Assembly (NCBI GenBank): GCA_944320955.1
Contig: CALUJL010000017.1
Location: 16,470 to 80,469 of the forward strand
Origin: an uncultured Bacteroidaceae bacterium
Lineage (GTDB): Bacteria > Bacteroidota > Bacteroidia > Bacteroidales > Bacteroidaceae
Direction: 5' to 3'
Length of the DNA: 64,000 nt
Part shown: positions 8,926-17,330 of the stretch, one piece after another
Layout: each line of letters opens with the position of its first letter
Numbering within the stretch: position 1 is the stretch's first letter
Translations under genes and position numbers: made by a program
Notes under the pieces: generated by a model
The model's database searches: none
Told to the model about the DNA's origin: nothing
Seen by the model: the letters and a program-made list of their open reading frames with translations, nothing else

Positions 8926-10298
8926 AAGCCCCATTTCTCCATCTTCCGGTACAGCGCATAGCGCGTGATGCCCAGCATCTCCGCCGCGCGGGTCACGTTC
9001 ATTCCGCACAATTCCAAAGCCCTCTTCACCGCGTTCCGCTCCAGTTCTTCCAGATTGAGCACCTCCGAGGCCGACTTGCGGGGCGGCGCGGGCGCATCGA
9101 GCAGGAAGTCGGAGGCATGGAGCACGTAGCTTCCGCAGAGAATCACTGCCCGCTCCACGGCATGCTGCAGCTCCCTCACGTTGCCCGGCCAGGGGTATCG
9201 CTCCAGTTTAGCATAGGCTTCGCGGCTGATGCCCCGTATCTCTTCCTTATTATACTTGCGCACGTAGCGCCCGAGGAAGTAGTCGGCCAGCAAACGCACG
9301 TCGCCCTCCCGCTCCCGGAGCGGGGGAATGCGGATTTCCACCGTATTGATGCGGTAAAAGAGGTCTTGCCTGAAGGTTTCCTCCTGTACGCGGCGGCGCA
9401 AGTCGGCATTCGTGGCGCAAATCAGGCGCACATCGATGGGCTTCTCCTGCGTCCCGCCGAGACGGACTATGCGCTTTTTCTCCAGCGCGGTCAGCAGTTT
9501 GACCTGCGCGGGGAGGGAAAGGTTGCCTATCTCGTCCAGAAAGAGCGTGCCGCCCTGCGCCAGTTCCATACGCCCCGGCTTGCCCGAGCGGCGCGCGTCG
9601 GTGAAAGCGCCTTTTTCGTAGCCGAAGAGTTCGCTTTCGAAGAGACTTTCGGGCACGCTCCCCAGGTCTATTTCCACAAAGGGCGCCGCGCTGCGCCGCG
9701 AGGCCTTCCACAATCGCCGGGCGAGGACGTCTTTTCCCGTCCCGTTCTCCCCCAAGAGGAGAATGGGGGCGTCCGTGTCGCGCAACTTGCCGATGGTTTC
9801 GCCAATCTGCTTCATGGCCGCCGACTCCCCGATGAGGGGCGGCAGCGCTTCGCCCGCATCGGCGCTCAAGGCCTCCACGCGTTCTTCCAGCCGGTCCACC
9901 GCGTCTTGCGAGGCGCGCAAGCGCATGGCGGAAAAGAGCGTGGCCAGGAGTTTCTCTTTCTCCCACGGTTTGGACACGAAGTCCACGGCGCCCGCCTTGA
10001 TGGCCTGCACCGCCTTGTCCGTATCGGCATAGGCCGTCATCATGACCACCGCCGCCCGCGCGTCGAGGCGCAGGATTTTCTGCAGGCAGTCCAGCCCCTC
10101 GCGGCCATTCACCGTGTCGAGCGTGAAATTCATGTCCAGCAAGACGACGTCCGGCCTAAAGTCCTTGATAAAATGCTCGATGCGCTCGGGCGAAAGCATT
10201 ACCTTTATCTTCTCGGCATGCGGCTCGAGCAGCAGGCGGAGCGCAAAGAGCACGTCGCGGTTGTCGTCGATTATCAGAATCTTCCCTAACTTGTCCAT
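8922..10298 (-). CDS. Sigma-54-dependent NtrC-family response regulator
   Basis: 458 residues: receiver domain (about 1-120; acidic pocket at D11/D12, phosphorylation site D55 in 'VVLLDMNF'), AAA+ domain (about 150-385; Walker A 'GENGTGKD', Walker B 'GGTLFLDEIGN', sigma-54 contact loop 'GAFTDA' in place of the textbook GAFTGA), and a Fis-type helix-turn-helix at the C-terminus ('MNVTRAAEMLGITRYALYRK'). It should bind enhancers as an oligomer and open sigma-54 promoters. ATG 10298 is chosen because the TAnnTTTG element at 10321 would place the transcript start near the other candidate ATG, 10313. A sigma-54 promoter with paired dyads faces away from this gene, upstream of the ABC export operon. 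Confidence 0.94.
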   Translation of the reverse strand: MDKLGKILIIDDNRDVLFALRLLLEPHAEKIKVMLSPERIEHFIKDFRPDVVLLDMNFTLDTVNGREGLDCLQKILRLDARAAVVMMTAYADTDKAVQAIKAGAVDFVSKPWEKEKLLATLFSAMRLRASQDAVDRLEERVEALSADAGEALPPLIGESAAMKQIGETIGKLRDTDAPILLLGENGTGKDVLARRLWKASRRSAAPFVEIDLGSVPESLFESELFGYEKGAFTDARRSGKPGRMELAQGGTLFLDEIGNLSLPAQVKLLTALEKKRIVRLGGTQEKPIDVRLICATNADLRRRVQEETFRQDLFYRINTVEIRIPPLREREGDVRLLADYFLGRYVRKYNKEEIRGISREAYAKLERYPWPGNVRELQHAVERAVILCGSYVLHASDFLLDAPAPPRKSASEVLNLEELERNAVKRALELCGMNVTRAAEMLGITRYALYRKMEKWGL

Positions 10299-10320
10299 GG
10301 GTCGTGCAGTCATACGTCGG

Positions 10321-10328
10321 CAAAGATA
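10321..10328 (-). promoter_or_regulatory. -7 promoter element of the two-component operon
   Basis: Minus strand TATCTTTG matches TAnnTTTG, 23 bases upstream of the chosen regulator ATG (10298). It lies just outside the first GTGC-N6-GCAC dyad, so regulator binding there might also affect its own transcription. Confidence 0.6.
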
Positions 10329-10349
10329 CGAAGAAAAGCGATGCCCGCG

Positions 10350-10386
10350 CGTGCGTTTTCGCACGAAAAACGTGCAATTCCGCACA
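10350..10386. promoter_or_regulatory. Tandem dyad, likely enhancer of the NtrC-type regulator
   Basis: Two copies of GTGC-N6-GCAC, at 10351-10364 and 10372-10385, start exactly 21 bp apart, i.e. two helical turns. The first extends to CGTGCG-TTTT-CGCACG. They lie about 90 and 110 bp upstream of the transcript start predicted from the sigma-54 promoter, the normal range for NtrC-family upstream activating sites. Identity of the bound protein is inferred from position next to the regulator gene. Confidence 0.7.
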
Positions 10387-10440
10387 AAAGCCGCAGCATT
10401 CAGAACGACCCAATAAGCTGGTTTACAAACAAATGCAGGA

Positions 10441-10457
10441 TTGGCACGGATTTTGAA
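10441..10457 (+). promoter_or_regulatory. Sigma-54 promoter of the ABC export operon
   Basis: TTGGCACG-N4-TTGAA matches the sigma-54 -24/-12 consensus (TTGGCACG-N4-TTGCA), with the invariant GG and a GA instead of GC at -12, at exact spacing. The predicted start is about 10468, some 16 bases before the ATG at 10484. A sigma-54 activator gene lies divergently next to it. Confidence 0.8.
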
Positions 10458-10483
10458 CCTTGTTTTCCCAAAAAGTCACCCGT

Positions 10484-12010
10484 ATGACCTGCCGAAAACA
10501 CCTCTACCTGCTGCTCTCCCTCCTGCTCCCCACCGCAGGCCTCCCAGCCGCCCCTCCGGCCGACAGCTGCGCCACGCGGGAGTGGACGCTGGAGGAGACC
10601 ATAGAGCGCGCCTGCACCGCCTCGCCCGACGCGCAGGCCGCACGCCACTCCTTCCGCGCCGCCTACTGGGACTGGCGCGCCTACAAGGCCAACTACCTGC
10701 CGGCCCTGACGCTTACCTCCAACCCAAACCTCAACCGGGCCATCAACTCCGTCACGATGAGCGACGGCAGTGTGCGCTTCGTGGAGCAGAATCTGCTGAC
10801 GAGCGACCTCTCCCTACAGCTCACCCAGCAGATACCCTGGACGGGCGGCAGCGTTTCGCTCGAAACCTCCCTGCAGCGCGTCGACCTCTTCAGCGAAGGC
10901 AGCGCCTCGTGGAAGAGCATTCCCGCCAACATCAGCTACAGCCAGTCGCTCTTCGGCTACAACTCGCAGAAATGGGAGCGCCGCATCGAACCCCTCCGCT
11001 ACGAAGAGGCGCAAAAGAGCTACCTCGAAACGATGGAGCTCGTGGCCGCCCGCGCCGTAGACCTCTTCTTCGCCCTAGCCTCGGCGCAGAGCAATTACGA
11101 AACGGCCTGCCAAAACTACGCCTACGCCGACACACTCTACCAATTCGCCCGCGGCCGCTACGAAATCGGCACCATCACCGAGAGCGAGATGCTCCAGTTG
11201 GAGATAAACCGCCTGAGCGAAGAGACAAACCGCCTGGACGCCCGCATAGAAGTGGAAGAGGCCACGCAGGAACTCTGCTCCTACCTGGGATTCCAGGAAG
11301 GCGAAGGGCCGAAAGCCGTGCGCATCCGCACGGAACTGCCGGAGGTAAGCGTCGACGCCGCCCGCGCCCTCCTCTGGGCACGGGCACAAAATCCCGACAT
11401 GGCCTCGCTGAAACGGCAGGCCATCGAGGCCGAGAGCGCCGTGGCGCAGGCCAAAGCCAACGCGGGCTTCAAGGCCGACCTCTACCTGCGCTTCGGACTG
11501 ACGCAGACGGCCGACAATCTGGGCGAAGCCTACCGCCGACTGCTCGACCAGCAGGTGGTCAGCGTAGGATTCACCCTCCCCCTGCTCGACTGGGGCAGGG
11601 GGCGCGGCCGCGTGCGCGTGGCCCAGTCGCAGCGCGACCTGGTGAATACACAAGTGGAGCAGAGCCGCACGGATTTCGACCAGAACGTCCGCAAGATCGT
11701 GGGCCAGTTCAACCTGCAGAACCTGCGCGTGCGCGTGGCGGGCCGCACCGACAGCACCGCCCGGCGGCGCGGCGAAGTGGCCCGCAGGCTCTACCTCCTG
11801 GGCCGTTCCAGCGTGCTCGACCTCAACGCCTCCATCACCGAAAAAGACGACGCCCGCCGCGGCTACCTCAGCGCGCTCCATACCTACTGGAGCCTCTACT
11901 ACACCCTGCGCAGCCTGACGCTCTACGACTTCCTCGCCGACCGCCCCCTGCGCGCCGACTACGAAGCGCTCCTCGCCGACCGGCCCGCACCCCCAGCCCC
12001 CGCCCCCTGA
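10484..12010 (+). CDS. TolC-family outer membrane efflux protein
   Basis: 508 residues with a signal peptide ('LYLLLSLLLPTAGLPAAP') and two OEP repeats rich in long alpha-helices that would form the periplasmic tunnel. Typical strands are 'LTSNPNLNRAIN' and 'DLSLQLTQQIPWTGGSVSLET', and a second half runs from 'LWARAQNPDMASLKRQ' to 'LPLLDWGRGRGRVRVAQSQRD', a characteristic TolC-family signature. ATG 10484 is used; a frame-open TTG upstream would lie before the sigma-54 transcript start. It is the first gene of the adaptor/ABC operon and should form its outer membrane exit duct. Confidence 0.9.
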   Translation: MTCRKHLYLLLSLLLPTAGLPAAPPADSCATREWTLEETIERACTASPDAQAARHSFRAAYWDWRAYKANYLPALTLTSNPNLNRAINSVTMSDGSVRFVEQNLLTSDLSLQLTQQIPWTGGSVSLETSLQRVDLFSEGSASWKSIPANISYSQSLFGYNSQKWERRIEPLRYEEAQKSYLETMELVAARAVDLFFALASAQSNYETACQNYAYADTLYQFARGRYEIGTITESEMLQLEINRLSEETNRLDARIEVEEATQELCSYLGFQEGEGPKAVRIRTELPEVSVDAARALLWARAQNPDMASLKRQAIEAESAVAQAKANAGFKADLYLRFGLTQTADNLGEAYRRLLDQQVVSVGFTLPLLDWGRGRGRVRVAQSQRDLVNTQVEQSRTDFDQNVRKIVGQFNLQNLRVRVAGRTDSTARRRGEVARRLYLLGRSSVLDLNASITEKDDARRGYLSALHTYWSLYYTLRSLTLYDFLADRPLRADYEALLADRPAPPAPAP

Positions 12011-12017
12011 GGCGGCG

Positions 12018-12118
12018 GGCGGAAAGATGCGGCACTTCTCCAAAAAAGATGCAGCGCTTTTCCCGAAAAGGTGCGGCACTTTTTCCAAAAAACCACGCAA
12101 CTCTCACCGAAAAACCTA
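12018..12118. repeat. Tandem 22-bp-type repeats inside the export operon
   Basis: Four degenerate units of the family (core CACTTYTCC-AAAAAGATGC; CGCTTTTCCCGAAAAG; CACTTTTTCCAAAAAA) fill the 117-base gap between the outer membrane factor and the adaptor gene. Because they sit within an operon they must be transcribed; an attenuating or stabilising RNA role is possible but unproven. Confidence 0.75.
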
Positions 12119-12127
12119 TAGACACAC

Positions 12128-13381
12128 ATGGACATAAAGCTAAAGAAACGGCCGTGGCTCCTGCGCCACAAGGGCTACCTCATAGGCGGGGCGTTCTTCC
12201 TGGGCCTGGCCGCCTACACCGTCAGCCTGCAGTTCGGCGCGCAGGCCATGCACGTCCCGGCCGAAAGCCTCGGCATAGCCACCGTGGAGGAGCAGGACTT
12301 CCTGGAATACATCGAGACCGAGGGGCTCGTGGAGCCCATGATTTCGCTGAAGGTCAACAGCCGAGTCAGCGGATACGTGGCGCGCATCGTGGCCGACGAG
12401 GGGATGCAGGTCGAGCAGGGCGACACTCTGCTCGTCCTCTCCAACCCCGACCTCCTCGACGACATAGAGCAGCAGGAAGCCGAGCTGCAGAAACAGCTCA
12501 TCACCTACCGCCGCGAAGAACTGGAGATGGAGCAGAAATCCATCACCCTGCGCAAGCAGGTGCTCGAAAACCAGTATGAACTCCGCCGCCTGGCCGACAA
12601 TTTCCGCGTCAGCCAGGAGGAATTCCGCATGGGCATCAAGAGCAAAGCCCAACTCGAGCTGGACCGCCAGGAATACGACTACAAGACGCGCGCCGCCGCC
12701 CTCGAACAGGAAAGCCTGCGCCACGACTCGGCGGCCACCGTCTTGCGCCGCTCGCTCATCGCCGCCGCCCGCCGCCAGGAAATCGAGAAGTTCCGCCGCG
12801 CCCGCGGGCGGCTGGAAGAGCTCGTCGTGCGGGCTCCCGCCTCAGGACAGCTGAGCAGCCTGCAGATAGTGCCGGGGCAACAGCTGCAGGCCGGCGGGGA
12901 AATCGGCGAAATCAAGGTGCTCGACCGCTTCAAGGTGCGCATCAATCCCAGCGAGTACTACATCGACCGCATCGCCGCGGGCCTCCCGGCGCGGGCCGTG
13001 GTGCGCGGCAAGGAGTATCCCATGGCCGTCCGCCGCGTAGTGCCCGAGGTCGTGGAGCGGAGTTTCGTGGCCGAACTCGGCTTCACGGGCGCGCCGCCCG
13101 AGGCGTTGCGCATCGGGCAGCGGATCCGCGTGCAGATCGAGATAGGCAGCCCGGAGGAGACGCTCTCCCTGCCGCGCGGCGATTTCTACAACGCCACGGG
13201 AGGACGGTGGATCTTCAAGGTGGACGAGAGCGGACACCGCGCCGTCCGCACCTACATACGCCTCGGACGGCAAAACCCCAAGCGCTACGAAGTGGTCGAA
13301 GGACTGAAAAAGGGCGACCGCGTAATAACTTCGGGCTACGCGCGTTTTGAAAATGCGGAAGCCCTGACCTGGAGCAAATGA
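12128..13381 (+). CDS. HlyD/MacA-type periplasmic adaptor protein
   Basis: 417 residues. One N-terminal membrane anchor (about 15-33, 'YLIGGAFFLGLAAYTVSL') precedes a lipoyl-like domain ('LKVNSRVSGYVARIVADEG' and 'APASGQLSSLQIVPGQQL'), a long alpha-helical hairpin (about 115-225) and a beta-barrel plus membrane-proximal C-terminus ('VVEGLKKGDRVITSGY'). It bridges the inner membrane FtsX-type permease and the TolC-like duct. Its stop overlaps an alternative ATG of the ATPase gene (ATGA at 13378), showing tight operon organisation. Confidence 0.9.
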   Translation: MDIKLKKRPWLLRHKGYLIGGAFFLGLAAYTVSLQFGAQAMHVPAESLGIATVEEQDFLEYIETEGLVEPMISLKVNSRVSGYVARIVADEGMQVEQGDTLLVLSNPDLLDDIEQQEAELQKQLITYRREELEMEQKSITLRKQVLENQYELRRLADNFRVSQEEFRMGIKSKAQLELDRQEYDYKTRAAALEQESLRHDSAATVLRRSLIAAARRQEIEKFRRARGRLEELVVRAPASGQLSSLQIVPGQQLQAGGEIGEIKVLDRFKVRINPSEYYIDRIAAGLPARAVVRGKEYPMAVRRVVPEVVERSFVAELGFTGAPPEALRIGQRIRVQIEIGSPEETLSLPRGDFYNATGGRWIFKVDESGHRAVRTYIRLGRQNPKRYEVVEGLKKGDRVITSGYARFENAEALTWSK

Positions 13382-13419
13382 ATTCCCCAAGCAGTATAAT
13401 CCTAAAACACATAAGCATC

Positions 13420-14112
13420 ATGATCAAAACCACCGACCTTACCAAAATCTTCCGTACCGAAGAAATCGAAACCTGGGCGCTCAACCGCGTGAACATCGAG
13501 ATCGAGAGCGGAGAGTTCGTAGCCGTCATGGGGCCCTCGGGCTGCGGAAAGTCCACCCTGCTCCACATACTCGGGCTGCTCGACAGCCCCTCTTCCGGAA
13601 AGCTCCTCCTCGACGGGCGCGACGTCTCCGCCCTGGGCGAAGCCGAGCGCAACAAACTCCGCAAAGGCCTGCTCGGATTCGTATTCCAGAGCTTCAATCT
13701 CATAGACGAGCTCACCGTCAGGGAAAACATCGGCCTCCCCCTGCTCTACATGGGCATCCCCCGCGAAGAACGCCAAGAGCGCGTGGAAAAAGCCATGCGC
13801 CGCATGAACATACTCCACCGCGCGGGCCACTTCCCCCAGCAGCTCTCCGGCGGACAGCAGCAGCGCACGGCCATCGCGCGCGCCGTGGTCACACGGCCCA
13901 AGCTCATACTGGCCGACGAACCCACGGGCAACCTCGACTCAAAGAACGGCACCGAGGTGATGAACCTCCTCAGCCAGCTCCACGAGGAGGGCACCACCAT
14001 CGTCATGGTCACGCACTCACGCCGCGATGCCGACTACGCCGGGCGCATCATCCACCTCTTCGACGGGAAAGTCCTGACCGACGAGACACAGAAACCCTAC
14101 CGGGAATCCTGA
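13420..14112 (+). CDS. ABC transporter ATP-binding protein, LolD/MacB type
   Basis: 230 residues with the complete ABC set: Walker A 'GPSGCGKST', Q-loop '[10 protein letters not shown]', signature 'LSGGQQQR', Walker B '[13 protein letters not shown]' and switch His in 'MVTHSRRDA'. This is the LolD/MacB/FtsE subgroup that powers FtsX-like permeases. ATG 13420 ([11 protein letters not shown]) gives the normal N-terminus; ATG 13378, which overlaps the adaptor stop, would add 14 residues and cannot be excluded. The ATPase should energise the permease encoded 19 bases downstream. Confidence 0.93.
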   Translation: MIKTTDLTKIFRTEEIETWALNRVNIEIESGEFVAVMGPSGCGKSTLLHILGLLDSPSSGKLLLDGRDVSALGEAERNKLRKGLLGFVFQSFNLIDELTVRENIGLPLLYMGIPREERQERVEKAMRRMNILHRAGHFPQQLSGGQQQRTAIARAVVTRPKLILADEPTGNLDSKNGTEVMNLLSQLHEEGTTIVMVTHSRRDADYAGRIIHLFDGKVLTDETQKPYRES

Positions 14113-14131
14113 AAACACGGAGGAAAAAACC

Positions 14132-16696
14132 ATGAGACTCTTCGCACAAAACCTCCTGCAGGCCCTGCGCGACCTGAAGAAACACGCCGCACAAGCCTCC
14201 GTCTCCGCCCTCGGGATAGCCATCTCCTCCGTGTGCCTCGCCTTCTCCCTCAACTGGCTCTGGAGCGAGACCCACCGCGACTACTTCCGCCCGGACTACG
14301 AAAACATCCACCACCTGCGCTTCCGCACCACGGATTCTACCGCGCAATGGAAAAACTACGACCCACACATCAGCTACTACTACCAGCCGCAGCTCGACAG
14401 CCTGCTGCGCGGGGCGCGAGTGCCCTACGCCCTCTATCGGCCCTCCTGGGTGACTCAGAAACTCACCTGCGCCGACAGGCCGGAAGCCAAGGTCTACATC
14501 TCCAGCACGGATGCGGACACCGCCTTCCTGCGCATGGCGGGCCTGAAAACCCTGGCCGGCGACGCCCGACAAGCCCTCCTCCAGCCCGACAAGGCCGTCA
14601 TCACCGCCTCCGTGGCGCAGAAGCTCTTCGGCTGCAGCCCGGCGGAAGCCATCGGGCGGAGCTTCGTAAGCCAGAGAATCTACCCCTCGATCTACTTCAC
14701 GGAGTACGGCCACACGGTGGGAGCCGTAGTGGAAGACTGCAAAGACCCGGAGGCCACCAACCTCGGCTTCGAGGCAATCTTCCCCCTCACCGTATCGGAT
14801 GACGACCGGCTGCCCAACAACAGCAATTTCCGCGTGCTCATCCATACCGACCGGCCGGAAGAAGTGACGGAAACGCTGCGCCGCATGCAAATGCACGAGC
14901 AGGACGCCGCCACCTACTGCGACCTCACGCCCCTGCGCACGCTGCACAACCTGGGCCGCGGCAAGCCGCTCCTCTCGGTATGCTTCTACCCGATCGCCTT
15001 TTGCTGCATATCGCTCATCCTGTTGCTCAGCGCGCTGGTCAACCTGACGGCCACTTACACCTCCATCTTCCTGAGCCGCTCGCGCGAATATGCCCTCCGC
15101 CACTGCCTCGGGGCTACGCGCTGGCAAAACGCGGCATGGATGCTGACGGAGACCGCTCCCGTCCTGCTCGCCGGCCTCTTCCTCGCCGCGCTCGGGACGG
15201 AGTGGTGCGACCGGTTGGACAGCGTGCCCGGCATACGGAACCACTCCTACACGGCGCTCGCCTGGGTCTATGCCCTGGCCGCCGCGCTCTACCTCGCCGG
15301 AATGGCCTACCCCGTCCATAAGATGCAGCGCCTCTACCGCGCCTCCTTCGGGCAGGGCGGCGGACGGGGCGGCAGCTCCCACGCCTGGCTGCTGGCCGTG
15401 CAGTGCTTTGCCTGCGCGCTGCTGCTCTTCGTATCCCTCGGTATGCAGCGGCAACTCTCGGGCATGATCGGCCAAGACCTCGGCTACGACCGCGAAAACC
15501 TCCTGCGCCTCCACACGGGACGGGAGAACCGCACGGGAAAAGCCGAACCCTTCAGCTACATGGGGCTGTTCTACACCTTGCCCGACGAACTGCGCAAGGA
15601 GCGAAGCGCGGGCATCACGGACGTGCTGGCCATGCCCGCCGACATATTCAACAGCTTCACCCGCCGGCGCATGCGCGTCTACACCGAAGAAGAGGGGAAC
15701 GATACGAGCGTAGGGCGGTACAACACTTCCGGAACGTTAGTAGACCGGATGAAAGACGAATTCGAGAAAGACGGCCTGCGCGTCCTGTCGCTCATCGAAG
15801 TGCCCTACCGCGCCATCGACTTCTTCCACATCCGCGTCGGGGGCGCCGCCTCGCCCGTATGGTCCGAAGAGGGGGAACGCGAGGGCCGGGTACAGGTCAT
15901 CGTCAACCCCGCCGCCGCCCGGCTATTAGGCATAGGCGAGAAGGGCGAACGCCGGGCGCAGGCCCCGACCTATTACTCCACCCTGTACGGGGCAAACAAC
16001 GCCGTCATTTTCACCGGCAGTGACCACATCAGCGAGCGGGCGCTTGATATACGCGGCGTGGCGCCGCTGCGCCTGACGGACTTCCACGAGGGGGACGACG
16101 CGCTCATGCTGGCAGGCATACCCGAGGGGAAGCACAAGTGCAACTTCGTGGAGTACGACGCCATCTACGTGCGCCACGAACCCGGCCGCCGCGAGGAGGC
16201 CGAAGAGGCCATGCGCCGTGTGCTCCGGAAGTTCGACGTGCCGGAAGACGAAATCATCATCGAACCGCTCGATGAGTACATTGCCGGGAGCTACAAGGAG
16301 GAAGCCTACTACGCCCGCCTGCTCAATGCCCTGACCGTATTCAGCCTGCTCATCACGCTCTCCGGCGTGGCCTCCATGATGCTCTACTCCCTGCGCCTGC
16401 GCCGCCGCAGCCTGGCCATCCACCGCATCATGGGTGCCGACTTCCGCACCGTCTTCCGCCGCGAGGCGCGCACTTACCTGTGGCTCACGGCAGCCGGGTG
16501 CGCCGCCGCCTTCCTGCCGGGCTACCTGCTGATGCGCAAATGGATGGAATATTTCCACTACGGATCCGTGCCCGGCATCGGGCTGATGCTCGCCATTTTC
16601 GCGGGGATGCTCGCCCTCGTCTGGGCAATCGTCTACCTGCAAGTACGGAAGGCCATGAACGAGAAACCCGTCGAAGTGCTCCGGCCCGAGTCGTGA
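14132..16696 (+). CDS. FtsX-like ABC transporter permease, MacB-type, double-length
   Basis: 854 residues. The N-terminal helix (about 32-50) is followed by a MacB-type periplasmic core domain, then a block of membrane helices (about 285-430: 'FCCISLILLLSALVNLTA', 'VLLAGLFLAALG', 'LLAVQCFACALLLFVSLG'), a second periplasmic domain and three C-terminal helices ('LTVFSLLITLSGVASMMLY', 'LWLTAAGCAAAFLPGYLL', 'GLMLAIFAGMLALVWAIVYL'). This duplicated FtsX arrangement is widespread in Bacteroidota. With ATPase, adaptor and TolC-like protein it should make an envelope-spanning mechanotransmission exporter. The substrate is unknown; peptide, antibiotic or lipid are all possible. Confidence 0.9.
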   Translation: MRLFAQNLLQALRDLKKHAAQASVSALGIAISSVCLAFSLNWLWSETHRDYFRPDYENIHHLRFRTTDSTAQWKNYDPHISYYYQPQLDSLLRGARVPYALYRPSWVTQKLTCADRPEAKVYISSTDADTAFLRMAGLKTLAGDARQALLQPDKAVITASVAQKLFGCSPAEAIGRSFVSQRIYPSIYFTEYGHTVGAVVEDCKDPEATNLGFEAIFPLTVSDDDRLPNNSNFRVLIHTDRPEEVTETLRRMQMHEQDAATYCDLTPLRTLHNLGRGKPLLSVCFYPIAFCCISLILLLSALVNLTATYTSIFLSRSREYALRHCLGATRWQNAAWMLTETAPVLLAGLFLAALGTEWCDRLDSVPGIRNHSYTALAWVYALAAALYLAGMAYPVHKMQRLYRASFGQGGGRGGSSHAWLLAVQCFACALLLFVSLGMQRQLSGMIGQDLGYDRENLLRLHTGRENRTGKAEPFSYMGLFYTLPDELRKERSAGITDVLAMPADIFNSFTRRRMRVYTEEEGNDTSVGRYNTSGTLVDRMKDEFEKDGLRVLSLIEVPYRAIDFFHIRVGGAASPVWSEEGEREGRVQVIVNPAAARLLGIGEKGERRAQAPTYYSTLYGANNAVIFTGSDHISERALDIRGVAPLRLTDFHEGDDALMLAGIPEGKHKCNFVEYDAIYVRHEPGRREEAEEAMRRVLRKFDVPEDEIIIEPLDEYIAGSYKEEAYYARLLNALTVFSLLITLSGVASMMLYSLRLRRRSLAIHRIMGADFRTVFRREARTYLWLTAAGCAAAFLPGYLLMRKWMEYFHYGSVPGIGLMLAIFAGMLALVWAIVYLQVRKAMNEKPVEVLRPES

Positions 16697-16885
16697 GCCT
16701 CCCCCGCCCCGTCCGGCGCAGGCACTTGTCCCCGCGGCAACCGCCGCCCCCGCCGCGCCCCCATCCGCCTCTCCCCGCCGGGAGGGGCGGATTTTCCATT
16801 CCTCCGCACCACCCGCTTCCCCCGGCCGCCGGGCCGGGAAAAGAAGTCCCCGCCCGCCCCGGAGAAAGAAGCAGGCAAACAAAAG

Positions 16886-17040
16886 AAAAACCTTACCGCT
16901 TTTTCCCAAAAGCGCCATATCTTTTTCCGGAAAGTGCTGCATCCTTTTCCAAAAAGTGCTGCATGTTTTTCCGAAAAGCCCAGCCACTTTTTCCGAAAAG
17001 CCCCAGTGCCGTCTGCAGACGGCGCAAGGACTTTTCCATC
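16886..17040. repeat. Six tandem units of the 22-bp intergenic repeat family
   Basis: The clearest array in the window: units such as AAAAGTGCTGCATGTTTTTC and AAAAGCCCAGCCACTTTTTC follow one another with a period of 21-23 bp. Two exact CTTTTTCCGAAAAGCC junctions or near-copies occur between 16970 and 17003. The last unit carries TGCAGACGGCGCA, shared with the array at 27.8 kb. Confidence 0.8.
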
Positions 17041-17231
17041 CGCGGCACAAACCACCGAACATTTCCCTCTGCGGCAAAGCCCGCAAAGCATAACAAAATG
17101 CTACGTCTCCGGATGTATAAAAACAAAAAAATAGAGACGCAACATTTTTGCGTCTCTACAAAACTGTATTCTTTCATTCGGCGGATGCTGTCTGAGCCCC
17201 GCAGGGGCGAGTTTCGTCCGCCGCCGGTGCA

Positions 17232-17282
17232 GCCCCCTTCTTTTTGGTTCGTTTTTCTTCGGGGCAGCGAAGAAAAATGAAC
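17232..17282 (+). repeat. 51-bp hairpin repeat, copy 1
   Basis: The core GTTCGTTTTTCTTCG-GGGCAG-CGAAGAAAAATGAAC forms a 15-bp stem with one G-T pair. The whole 51 bases are identical, in inverted orientation, to 63279-63329. It lies about 50 bp downstream of the ispF stop and could end ispF-operon transcripts. Confidence 0.85.
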
Positions 17283-17330
17283 GGAACAAGCCCCGCAGGC
17301 CGCAGGGCTGCAAGGGGGCAAGGATGCCCC

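Larger units (their letters stand above)
16697..17330. other. Long gene-free intergenic region with repeats
   Basis: This space between the convergent permease and ispF genes has no credible gene. It contains six tandem 22-bp-type units (16886-17040) and, near its right end, one copy of the 51-bp hairpin repeat (17232-17282). Short open frames here only translate the repeat units. Confidence 0.75.
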
